NCBI GenBank assembly: GCA_965215615.1
Contig: OZ244068.1
Span: 1,984,001-2,048,000, forward strand
Length of the DNA: 64,000 bases
DNA from: CBDATA01 sp965215615
Lineage (GTDB): Bacteria > Acidobacteriota > Vicinamibacteria > Marinacidobacterales > Marinacidobacteraceae
Direction of reading: 5' to 3'
Made by a program: the position numbers and the translations under genes. How positions within the stretch are numbered: position 1 is the first letter of the stretch; the number at the start of each line of letters is the position of its first letter. Shown here piece by piece: positions 43,005-50,296 of this stretch. Below the pieces are notes generated by a model. That model did not search any database. It saw only the letters and a program-made list of their open reading frames with translations, and had not been told where the DNA came from.

Positions 43005-45687
43005 TCTCCGGCTCGGCGAGACCGCCGCCGCCCTGCATCGGGACCGGGTCCACTTCCCCGTCCTCGTCGGGGAGGAGGATCTTCTCCATCGCCCGCTTTT
43101 CGGCCCGGTAGCTGTCCATGTCGATGGCTTCGAGGAGACCCCGCGCCAGGTCGTCGTCGGGAGGTGACGGCAGCTTCGGGATCAGGAGGTTGAGGAAGAT
43201 GGAGAGCTTCTCCCACTCGGGCTTCCCGTACGGCAGCAGCGAAGCGAGGAAGGCGTAGCCCCGGACGAACGCCTTGGCCTTGCCCTTGAAGTCCGCCTGC
43301 CCGTCCTCGTCCAGCTCCCGCAGGTAGAGATCGACCGAGATATCCAGGATCGGATCCAGCCGGTCCCGCTCCGCGTCGCCAAAGAAGAGCCCGACGAGGT
43401 TCTCGACCTGGTCGTCCGCATAGACCGGGGCCCCGTCGAGGTCCGTCTTCAGGTCGTGGAGCCGGTCGGGGTCCGTCTCGTCGGCGAGGATGGTGGTCCG
43501 GTAGTAGTCGGCGAAGGCGTCGCGGATCGTGTCCGCCTCGTTCAGGAAGTCCAGCACGAAGACATCGTGTTTTTGCGGGTGCGCCCGGTTGAGCCGCGAG
43601 AGCGTCTGGACCGCCTTGATGCCCGAGAGCGTCTTGTCCACGTACATCGTGTGGAGCAGCGGCTCGTCGTAGCCGGTCTGGAACTTGTCGGCGCAGATGA
43701 GGAAGCGGTAGGGATCCTCCCGGAACTTCCCGGCGATCTGGCTCGACGGGAACCCGTTCAGCGAGGCTTCGGTCACCTTCGCGCCGCCGTACTCGTGCTC
43801 GCCCGAGAACGCGACGATCGCCCGATGCGGGCTCCGGCGTTCGGCCAGGTAGTCGCGGATCGCGTCGAAGTACTGGATCGCCCGCTCGATCCCGTTCGTG
43901 ACCACCATCGCACGGGCCTCGCCCCCGATCCGCCGCCGGGCGAGCGTCTGCTCGTGGAAGTGGTCCACCATGATCTCCGCCTTCAGCCGGATCGCGTGGT
44001 CGTGGCCTTCGACATAGCGCCGGAGCTTCTTCCGGGCCTTTTTCGTCTCGAACTCCGGATCGTCCCCCACCGTGCTGGCCAGCCGGTAGTAGCTCTTCAC
44101 CGGCGTGTAATGGGCGAGCACGTCCAGGATGAAGCCTTCCTGGATCGCCTGCTTCATCGTGTAGCTGTGGAACGGCCGATGCCGGACGGTGCCATCCGGC
44201 TGCGGCTCGGGGTCGCCGAAGATTTCGAGGGTCTTGTTCTTCGGGGTGGCGGTGAAGGCGAAGTAGCTGGCGTTCTTCAGCAGCCGGCGCGATTCGATGA
44301 GGCGGTTGATCCGGTCCTCGGTGGTTTCCTCCTCCCGCGCCCGTCCGGCTTCGGAAAGCGCCCGCCCCATCGCGGCGCTCTGCTGGCCGCCCTGGCTCGA
44401 ATGGGCTTCATCAATGATGATCGCGAAGTTCCGGCCCCGTGGCTCGTCGCCGATCTCGTCGAGGATGAACGGGAATTTCTGGACGGTGGAGATGATGATC
44501 TTCTTCCCCGATTCGAGAAACCGGCGAAGGTCGCCCGACCGCTCGGCGTGGCCCACTGTCGCGCCGATTTCGGTGCACTGCCGGATGGTGTCGCGGATCT
44601 GCCGGTCCAGGATCTTTCGGTCGGTGACGACGATGATCGAATCGAAGGCCGGAGCATCGTTCCGGGTCAGGCCGACGAGCTGGTGGGCGAGCCAGGCGAT
44701 CGAAAGGCTCTTGCCGCTGCCCGCCGAGTGCTGGATGAGGTAGCGCCGCCCCACGCCGCGCTCCCGGACATCGGCGAGCAGCCGGCGGACCACTTCGAGC
44801 TGGTGATACCGCGGCCAGACCTGGAGCCGCCGCTTCCGCCCGGTCTTCTCGTCCCGGATTTCGACGACCTGTGCGTAGTTTTCGAGGATGTTGGCGAGGC
44901 TTGCCGGGGTGAGGATGTTCCGCCAGAGGTAGTCGGTCCGGATGCCGCTCGGGTTCGGCGGGTTCCCTGCCCCATCGCGAAAGCCCCGGTTGAACGGCAG
45001 AAACCACGACTGCTTGCCGGCAAGGCGGGTCGTGAAGCGGATTTCGGCCTCGTCGAGCGCGAAGTGGGCCACGCAGCGGCCGAACTCGAAGAGCTTCTCG
45101 CGGGGGTTTCGGTCCTTCCGGTACTGCTCGACCGCATCGGCCGCCGTTTGCCGGGTGAGGTTGTTCTTCAGCTCGAGCGTGAAAAGCGGCAGCCCGTTGA
45201 CGAAGAGGCCGAGGTCGAGCGCCCGTTCGGTCTCGTCCCGGCTGTAGCGGAGTTGCCGGGTCACCGAGAACCGGTTCCGCCCGAAGAGTTCGCGGGCTTT
45301 CTCGTTCCCCGCCGACGGAGTCCCGTAGAAGAGGTCGAGTTCGCGCGGGCCGTGCTTCAGACCGCGCCGCAAGAGCGCGATCACGCCCCGTTTCGTGATC
45401 TCGCCCTGGAGCCGCGCGAGGAACTTCCGCCGGACCGGGCCGTCCTCGTCGAGCCGCAACACTTCCGCCGCCTCCGGCTGCGTCGCATGGAGGAACGCAG
45501 CGAGCTGCGCGAGGTCCACGCAGTACTCGCGGTCGTAGTCGTGGGGGTTCGCGCAGTACCAGCCGGAACCTCCGTAGGCCTGTCGCGGCTCACCGGCGGT
45601 CGCCCCGTCAGGCGGATCGCAGGCGTGGCCGGTGAGCGCCCGGCAGATCAGCCGTTCGAGACCACGCTCGGAGGTGTCGGTGGTCAT
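43000..45687 (-). CDS. hsdR: Type I restriction HsdR, truncated by IS insertion
   Basis: The restriction-translocation subunit of a type I system, 895 residues in its present form. ATG 45687 (MTTDTSERGLERL) has GAGG 8 nt upstream. Nuclease core: Asp158 and E172-x-K174 in LFTLELKNNLT. Helicase: Walker A SAGSGKS at 321-327, DEAH at 426-429 (IIIDEAHSSQGG), and later FSGEHEYGG and SRLNRAHPQKHD motifs. Without the IS it would continue to 39099 for about 1000 residues. It now ends in LAEPET, the stop lying in the IS end. The lost part is the C-terminal region that normally contacts the methylase core, so restriction is probably impaired. Confidence 0.9.
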   Translation of the reverse strand: MTTDTSERGLERLICRALTGHACDPPDGATAGEPRQAYGGSGWYCANPHDYDREYCVDLAQLAAFLHATQPEAAEVLRLDEDGPVRRKFLARLQGEITKRGVIALLRRGLKHGPRELDLFYGTPSAGNEKARELFGRNRFSVTRQLRYSRDETERALDLGLFVNGLPLFTLELKNNLTRQTAADAVEQYRKDRNPREKLFEFGRCVAHFALDEAEIRFTTRLAGKQSWFLPFNRGFRDGAGNPPNPSGIRTDYLWRNILTPASLANILENYAQVVEIRDEKTGRKRRLQVWPRYHQLEVVRRLLADVRERGVGRRYLIQHSAGSGKSLSIAWLAHQLVGLTRNDAPAFDSIIVVTDRKILDRQIRDTIRQCTEIGATVGHAERSGDLRRFLESGKKIIISTVQKFPFILDEIGDEPRGRNFAIIIDEAHSSQGGQQSAAMGRALSEAGRAREEETTEDRINRLIESRRLLKNASYFAFTATPKNKTLEIFGDPEPQPDGTVRHRPFHSYTMKQAIQEGFILDVLAHYTPVKSYYRLASTVGDDPEFETKKARKKLRRYVEGHDHAIRLKAEIMVDHFHEQTLARRRIGGEARAMVVTNGIERAIQYFDAIRDYLAERRSPHRAIVAFSGEHEYGGAKVTEASLNGFPSSQIAGKFREDPYRFLICADKFQTGYDEPLLHTMYVDKTLSGIKAVQTLSRLNRAHPQKHDVFVLDFLNEADTIRDAFADYYRTTILADETDPDRLHDLKTDLDGAPVYADDQVENLVGLFFGDAERDRLDPILDISVDLYLRELDEDGQADFKGKAKAFVRGYAFLASLLPYGKPEWEKLSIFLNLLIPKLPSPPDDDLARGLLEAIDMDSYRAEKRAMEKILLPDEDGEVDPVPMQGGGGLAEPET
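43005..43253. repeat. Long direct repeat flanking the IS1634 insertion, right copy
   Basis: Identical to 39419-39667 over 249-250 bp. See the left copy. Confidence 0.9.
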
Positions 45688-45756
45688 GGGGCAGCCTCGC
45701 TCATTCGGGCGGCCCACCCGAGTCACCGGTGCGACGCTCTCGCACCCGCTTCCTGG

Positions 45757-45804
45757 TCACGACGAATACTGCTCCTCCCGGTTGGCATCGAGCAGGAGCT
45801 TCAC
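45757..45804 (-). pseudogene. DUF5615 (PIN-like toxin) start fragment
   Basis: GTG 45804 overlaps the DUF433 stop and gives VKLLLDAN, the standard start of DUF5615 toxins, then diverges (REEQYSS) and stops. Only the first strand of the PIN-like fold remains. Confidence 0.5.
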
Positions 45805-46057
45805 GAAACCTCTTGGATCGCCAACCTGTCATGCACTTGCTCTCCTGCGACGAGCATGTGGGCAAATCGAAAACACGCATGGATGTCCTCTGGTTCGAGT
45901 TCCGGGAATTCCCGAAGGATGGTCTCCGGCGTGTCCCCCGCCGCCAACTTGCCGAGAACGTGCTCCACCGCGATCCTCATGTCTCGAATGATGGGCTTCC
46001 CTCCGAAATGTCGGGCCGCACGGTGATTCGTGCCAGCAGGTCTGGCTGAGTCGTCAT
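45801..46057 (-). pseudogene. DUF433 antitoxin with a frameshift
   Basis: ATG 46057 gives MTTQPDLLARITVRPDI, then the frame is lost near 46000-46012. One base off, it continues with FGGKPIIRDMRIAVEHVLGK and ETILREFPELEPEDIHACFRF to the stop at 45801, an almost perfect DUF433 domain of about 85 residues. DUF433 proteins usually pair with DUF5615 toxins; here only the first few toxin codons remain downstream. The remnant lies between hsdS and hsdR, so it was probably inserted into the operon and then decayed. Confidence 0.8.
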
Positions 46058-46091
46058 GGTTGGTCTCCTTTTCGGTAAAGGGAACCCGTCC

Positions 46092-47498
46092 TCATTCGGG
46101 AGTCGGGATCGTACTCGGCGCATCGTCGGCCGACGAGACCAGATCGGGGATCCGTGCGGCCGCCTCCCGCACGTCGAGCTTCCCGGTCACCACGTCGGCG
46201 ATGAGCCGGGTCCGGAGTTCACGGAGGAGGTCAATCTGGCGGGATGCTCCTTGAATGGCAGCCCCGGTTTTCGAGGTCGTCTCCGCTAGGTATTCGACGA
46301 TGGAACGCTGCTCCTCTGGTGTGGGGCACAGGATCGGCATGAGGAGGAATTCGTCGGGATAGAGACGCAGACGCGACGGACGAATCCCTGTTGAGCGTCG
46401 GCGGTACTCGTCCCTGTATGACACCGTGCGCAGCAACGACTCGACGTATTCGCCATCCAGTTTGGCCGAGGGACGACAACGGTACACCGCGTACGATGGA
46501 CTCACGAGACCATCTTGCCGGGCCAATCCGAGAGCTGCCATCCAAGCCCACATCGTGTTGACAACCAAGTCGCCCGTCCGACACAACTTGTGCCCAACAT
46601 GCGACTCCGCCTTGAACATCGTCACATTCTTCTCGCTACGCGGCGTGACCCCCGTCAGATGAGAAACCGACAACAGCTCTTCCGTGCCGGTCACGGAACG
46701 CTCATCCGATTCGTAATAGAAGCGCTTCGCCGCCCATATCATCCAATGCTCCGGAACCTCTCCCAGCCACTCCACGCCGGAGTCCTTGTAGGCCGGGTAT
46801 GGCTTCCCGGTGCGGACATCGATCTGGCCGGTCACCGCCTGCTGGATGAGCGCTTGCTTCTGCTCCTCCAGAAACACGATGAGCTTCTCCTTCGTCGCGA
46901 TGTACCGCCGAATCCGCCGGTCTGCGTGGTCCAGGAACCGGGCGATGGCTGCCTGTTCGGGGATCGTGGGCAGCGGCAAGAGGAGCGACCTGACCGCGCC
47001 CTGCGAAAGGCCGTATCTGGTGACCCCGGCAGCGGCAACGTGGAACTGATGGGCCAGTCGCTGGCTCTGTAGTGCCCGGAACAGAAAGGTACCTTCGAGA
47101 ACTCTTCGATCCGAACGAAGGATCGCCAGGTGATAGCCACAAATCGCGTCAATGTCGGAATCGACAACAAGCGCCGGCACGCCGATATCGTCCCACGCCT
47201 CCGAATCCTTCGTGATGAGAACATCTCCGGCATGCAGGCGAAAATGGGCAATCTCGCTTTCCGTCGCAGTCGCCCGCATGAAAGGCATTCCGTCGTGGAT
47301 ATGGTCGTTCTTGTACACGTCCACGTAGTTGCACAATCGGACCGACGCCTCTTCATCTCGCGTGTGTTTGTCCACGTTGCTGAAGCGGGTGTCACAAACA
47401 CTCCGTAGTCGCCGAACTTCCCAATGCTCCGGCACCTCTCCCAGCCACTCCACGCCAGAATCCTTGTAAGCCGGGTACGGCCGGAGGTTTTCGATCAA
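46092..47498 (-). CDS. hsdS: Type I specificity subunit HsdS
   Basis: A 468-residue specificity subunit that recognises a bipartite DNA target. Start is taken as TTG 47498, overlapping the upstream TGA (TTGA) and giving MIENLRPYPAYKDSGVEWLG; GTG 47552 would add 18 residues. Two target-recognition domains each begin with the same segment, PYPAYKDSGVEWLGEVPEHW (about 7-26 and 231-250), and end in the conserved helical spacer (LPTIPEQAAIARFLDHADRR and CPTPEEQRSIVEYLAETTSK). The nucleotide repeats behind these segments (46743-46800 and 47421-47478) could serve for domain exchange. The gene looks intact. Confidence 0.9.
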   Translation of the reverse strand: MIENLRPYPAYKDSGVEWLGEVPEHWEVRRLRSVCDTRFSNVDKHTRDEEASVRLCNYVDVYKNDHIHDGMPFMRATATESEIAHFRLHAGDVLITKDSEAWDDIGVPALVVDSDIDAICGYHLAILRSDRRVLEGTFLFRALQSQRLAHQFHVAAAGVTRYGLSQGAVRSLLLPLPTIPEQAAIARFLDHADRRIRRYIATKEKLIVFLEEQKQALIQQAVTGQIDVRTGKPYPAYKDSGVEWLGEVPEHWMIWAAKRFYYESDERSVTGTEELLSVSHLTGVTPRSEKNVTMFKAESHVGHKLCRTGDLVVNTMWAWMAALGLARQDGLVSPSYAVYRCRPSAKLDGEYVESLLRTVSYRDEYRRRSTGIRPSRLRLYPDEFLLMPILCPTPEEQRSIVEYLAETTSKTGAAIQGASRQIDLLRELRTRLIADVVTGKLDVREAAARIPDLVSSADDAPSTIPTPE

Positions 47499-48310
47499 GA
47501 GCGGTGGCCGCGCGGTGATTCGCCCGGATTCTGGACACGTTGAAAATCGAACACATGAACCTTCCCGTCGGATGCCGCCTCCATCAAGACCCACCACTGC
47601 CGGTCGCTGCTCGCGAGCTGGATCTGGTGATGATTCAGCAGCACGCAGATCCTCTCCATCCACGTGGGCGCTTCCGCGAGGAACGATCGCGCATCCGGAT
47701 GTGTCTCGGCGAACGGGTTGTGAGCGTGAAGCATGGCTCCACACGCGTCGTACAGCCGGATGAAGTCCTCCTTCGCCAGGAACCCTCGCTCGACCCTGAT
47801 CGTCTCGACGACCCGCCCCGTCTGTGGATTCAGAACCTGTTTGGTCGGCACCGGATAGAAGGCGGGGTTCGCTTTTTCGAGGTTCGCCAGTATCTTCTTG
47901 CCGTTCCACTCCCTCCCGAGCTGCCTTGCGAATTGGCTGTATACGTCCCGCTGCGCAACCAACGATGCCAAGGCAAGGCACTCCAGAATTTTCCTGAACT
48001 GGAGCGCGACACTTTCGGCGGTCGTCTGGATAAAACGGGCATGGATTTCTCCACGCAGGAATCCGGAAAGCACAAGAAACCGCCTCTTGATCTCCTCCAT
48101 CTGCTGCGCGTACAGGGCCATGTCCGGATCCGGAGAGCTGGGTCTCAAATCTTTCGCCTCGCTCCGCAGAGCTTCTACCGGACCTTGTTGTCGCGCAGCG
48201 ATGTCACGGAACATCGCCGCAACGTCATTACCGAAGCGGGCGGCGTACGTCTCCCGGATCGCCCTTACTTCGGCGACGAACGGGTCCACTTCACGAACTT
48301 GCATCAGCAT
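47495..48310 (-). CDS. Antitoxin-like N-terminus fused to an uncharacterised ~220-residue domain
   Basis: A 271-residue protein from ATG 48310 (or 48304). The first ~40 residues, VREVDPFVAEVRAIRETYAA and RFGNDVAAMFRDIAARQQ, look like the small antitoxins encoded after PIN toxins. The rest (from about MALYAQQMEEIKRRFLVLSG) is a different alpha-rich domain of unknown function containing ECLALASLVAQRDVY and YPVPTKQVLN, seen to my knowledge only as hypothetical proteins beside restriction systems. It overlaps the PIN gene upstream by 20 bp and hsdS downstream by 4 bp, so the three are coupled. A deletion that joined antitoxin and neighbour is the simplest origin; a genuine two-domain protein is the alternative. 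Confidence 0.55.
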   Translation of the reverse strand: MLMQVREVDPFVAEVRAIRETYAARFGNDVAAMFRDIAARQQGPVEALRSEAKDLRPSSPDPDMALYAQQMEEIKRRFLVLSGFLRGEIHARFIQTTAESVALQFRKILECLALASLVAQRDVYSQFARQLGREWNGKKILANLEKANPAFYPVPTKQVLNPQTGRVVETIRVERGFLAKEDFIRLYDACGAMLHAHNPFAETHPDARSFLAEAPTWMERICVLLNHHQIQLASSDRQWWVLMEAASDGKVHVFDFQRVQNPGESPRGHRS

Positions 48311-48785
48311 CCTCCCGGTGGAGCTCCTCCGGCGTGCAAATGACGGGAGGCTGGTAACCCGCCAGACGACACGTCTGTTCGATCTGCCTCCGCGTCATCG
48401 GGTTGGCGATGTGGCGGAGATTCCACGTCAGCAGATAGTCAACCCGGTTGGTGGCTGCCGTGCCGACATGCGCGGCATCCACGGCGGCCTCGGACGGAAA
48501 CGCGCCCTCGTCCATCAATCGCACCGTCAAGGCCGACGCCTCTTCGGTCACGGCGACTTGTGTGAGGGGACGCAGCGCGCTGAGTCTGCGACGAGCGGCC
48601 TCTTCGTCGCCTGCCGCGGCTTCCGCCAGCACGACCGGCGAAACGACAAGGACGAAACGATCCGGTGCGTCCGCCCACCAATTCCGCGTCATGGCCTGTC
48701 GGGCAGCAATCACCGGATCGCTCGATGCTCGCCCGGTCAGATAGCTCACGATGGATGTCTCGATGTACACGCGTGGCTTGCTCAC
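48291..48785 (-). CDS. PIN-domain toxin-like protein
   Basis: A 164-residue PIN-domain protein, predicted RNase of the VapC type. Start GTG 48785; KPRVYIETSIVSYLTGRASS carries the first acidic position as Glu (YIETS), a known variant. Further: LAEAAAGDEEAARRRL (second acid), FPSEAAVDAAHVGTAA (third Asp) and VDYLLTWNLRHIANP, the WN motif of this subgroup. A TACGAT box lies 5 nt before the start. Its end overlaps the antitoxin-like frame. It occupies the space between hsdM and hsdS. Confidence 0.85.
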   Translation of the reverse strand: MSKPRVYIETSIVSYLTGRASSDPVIAARQAMTRNWWADAPDRFVLVVSPVVLAEAAAGDEEAARRRLSALRPLTQVAVTEEASALTVRLMDEGAFPSEAAVDAAHVGTAATNRVDYLLTWNLRHIANPMTRRQIEQTCRLAGYQPPVICTPEELHREDADASS

Positions 48786-48803
48786 GTGAGATCGTAGCGG
48801 CGT

Positions 48804-48957
48804 TCAGCCATTCGTTCCCGCCTCCGACCATCCGAGCGGCGAGACTCCAGGGTCGCTACCCATCGTCACCAAGGCCACGTCGGTCGAGGAGACTGCCAAG
48901 TCAACAGACAAACCCGGCAGCACCCCGAAGTGCCCCCAGGGATGGCCGATGTCAGAG
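48804..48957 (-). pseudogene. Possible C-terminal fragment of a serine beta-lactamase-like hydrolase
   Basis: A 51-codon stretch reads IGHPWGHFGVLPGLSVDLAV and DVALVTMGSDPG, similar to the GH-GG-PG region near the end of class C beta-lactamase-like hydrolases. No other part of such a gene is present. Weak evidence. Confidence 0.25.
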
Positions 48958-48958
48958 A

Positions 48959-49243
48959 TCACACGAGGATCACTTCGTCGTGTACGAAGCGAAGCCGGAT
49001 GAACCTGGGGCGATCCGTCCGCTGCGGGTCGGCGGCGAAGAATCGGGACGTGGCTTCCTTCACGCTGCGACGGATGGCATCCTTGGAGTTGCCCTCGGCC
49101 TGGATGCAGTGAGTCGGCTCGATGGCCCAATAGCCTCTCCCCTTCGGGTTTCTGCGGATTTCGAACGTGATTTCTCTCGTGATGAGGCCGCCTGCTCTTG
49201 GAGGAATGCAGGGTAACCGATGGGCTGGTCCGATTCCGGACAC
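48959..49243 (-). CDS. HicB-like small protein, start uncertain
   Basis: The frame ends at 48959 and contains about 75 recognisable residues: REITFEIRRNPKGRGYWAIE, then EGNSKDAIRRSVKEATSRFF and RFIRLRFVHDEVILV. This pattern matches small HicB-like antitoxins that are usually about 70 residues and begin with a Met directly before REITF. Here that position reads ATC, and the nearest start in frame is GTG 49243, which would add 20 residues and run under the promoter of the opposite gene. Either the start codon is mutated or the gene is extended. No HicA-like partner is seen. Confidence 0.5.
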   Translation of the reverse strand: MSGIGPAHRLPCIPPRAGGLITREITFEIRRNPKGRGYWAIEPTHCIQAEGNSKDAIRRSVKEATSRFFAADPQRTDRPRFIRLRFVHDEVILV

Positions 49244-49260
49244 CCCCCGCACCAGGCTGC

Positions 49261-49266
49261 TACCCT
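49261..49266 (+). promoter_or_regulatory. Leaderless-type -10 box of the fifth nuclease-like gene
   Basis: TACCCT preceded by GC, 10 nt before ATG 49277; matches the GCTATCCT boxes of the BREX-side array. Confidence 0.5.
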
Positions 49267-49276
49267 CTGGTCGCCG

Positions 49277-49984
49277 ATGTCCCGTCGCCGTCGCTCCGCC
49301 AATCCGCACTCCGCCGAAATCTGGCGGATCCTTCGCGGCCTTGCCCGTCAGGTTCGCGAAGAGCGCGTCGTGCGACAGCGCGAAGAGCGTCGAGCGCGGG
49401 AGCGAGACGCGCAAATAGCTCGGGAGCGAAAAGAACGGGACGCGCGCATCGAGCAGGAGCGTGCGCACATGGCGCGGGAGCGGGAGGAATGGGAAGCCCG
49501 CATGGCGCGAGAGCGCGAGGAGCGCGAGCGGAAGCTGAACCGGAAACTCGACAAGATCGCCGGTGACGGCGACCGACGCTGGGGGCAGCTCATGGAGGCG
49601 CTTGTGGGGAACGACTTCGTGCGACTGCTGCGCGATGCCGGCCTGGATGTTGAGTTTCTGGGGCAGAATCTGTCCAGCCGCAGTCAAGAAGGCGTTTGGC
49701 GGGAATACGACCTGGTGGCCGGTGGCGAAGACGAGGTCGTGGTGGTTGAAGTCAAGACAACCCTGCGTCCGGCCGATATCGGCCGTTTCGTTTCACGGCT
49801 CGGAGATTTTCGGAAATTTCGACCGGACTACGCACGGCCCCGGATGTACGGGGCAATCGGCTATCTGACCGCGAAGGGCGATGCGATACGGATGGCGGAG
49901 AAAGCCGGCTTCTACCTGATCCAGGCGGTGGGGTACAACGCGAGCATCGTGAACTCCGAGGGGTTCAAGCCGCGGCTTTTCTGA
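49277..49984 (+). CDS. Coiled-coil PD-(D/E)XK-like protein, fifth family member
   Basis: A 235-residue homologue of the BREX-side array genes, on the strand opposite to hsd. It starts with a basic MSRRRRSANPHSAEIWRILR, has a long Arg/Glu coiled coil (about 25-90) and then the shared core: GDGDRRWGQLMEALVGN, REYDLVAGGED with the acidic Asp, and VVVVEVKTTLRPADIGRF with the ExK motif. The end NSEGFKPRLF parallels NSEGFEPRAF of the array. Clearly diverged from the array (roughly half the residues by eye). A separate promoter and orientation show it is not part of the hsd operon. Confidence 0.8.
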   Translation: MSRRRRSANPHSAEIWRILRGLARQVREERVVRQREERRARERDAQIARERKERDARIEQERAHMAREREEWEARMAREREERERKLNRKLDKIAGDGDRRWGQLMEALVGNDFVRLLRDAGLDVEFLGQNLSSRSQEGVWREYDLVAGGEDEVVVVEVKTTLRPADIGRFVSRLGDFRKFRPDYARPRMYGAIGYLTAKGDAIRMAEKAGFYLIQAVGYNASIVNSEGFKPRLF

Positions 49985-50043
49985 ACGCCGACGAAGTTTC
50001 CCTCGGCCGATGAAGCGCCGGGAAAGCTGTCCCGACGCGGATG

Positions 50044-50259
50044 TCAGGACTTCTGCGGCGAGGGACGGAGCACCAGCTCTTCGGGAGGCCGCATCTCGTC
50101 CCACAGGGCCGCGAGCTTCGGATCCGTGGGTCGCCGGGTGTCCATCCACCGCCGGTACTCCTCGGGGGACATGTCCTTGGTGATTTCGTACTTCCGGTCG
50201 CGGACCTCGCGCACGAAACGGATGCAGTCGAACCTCTCCGCAGGCTTGTCGGTTGTCAC
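50044..50259 (-). CDS. Small antitoxin-like protein, copy 1
   Basis: A 71-residue protein starting at GTG 50259 with an AAGGGG site upstream: MTTDKPAERFDCIRFVREVR and DMSPEEYRRWMDTRR. The FDCxxFxRE...DMSPEE pattern is that of small antitoxins encoded after PIN toxins of the VDTSVIGG type. It is a diverged duplicate of the gene at 52236, from which the IS1380 element now separates it. Before that insertion the two would have been about 20 bp apart. Confidence 0.7.
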   Translation of the reverse strand: MTTDKPAERFDCIRFVREVRDRKYEITKDMSPEEYRRWMDTRRPTDPKLAALWDEMRPPEELVLRPSPQKS

Positions 50260-50296
50260 GAATCCGGCCCCTTGATGTCAGGGCTCTCGCGATGAA

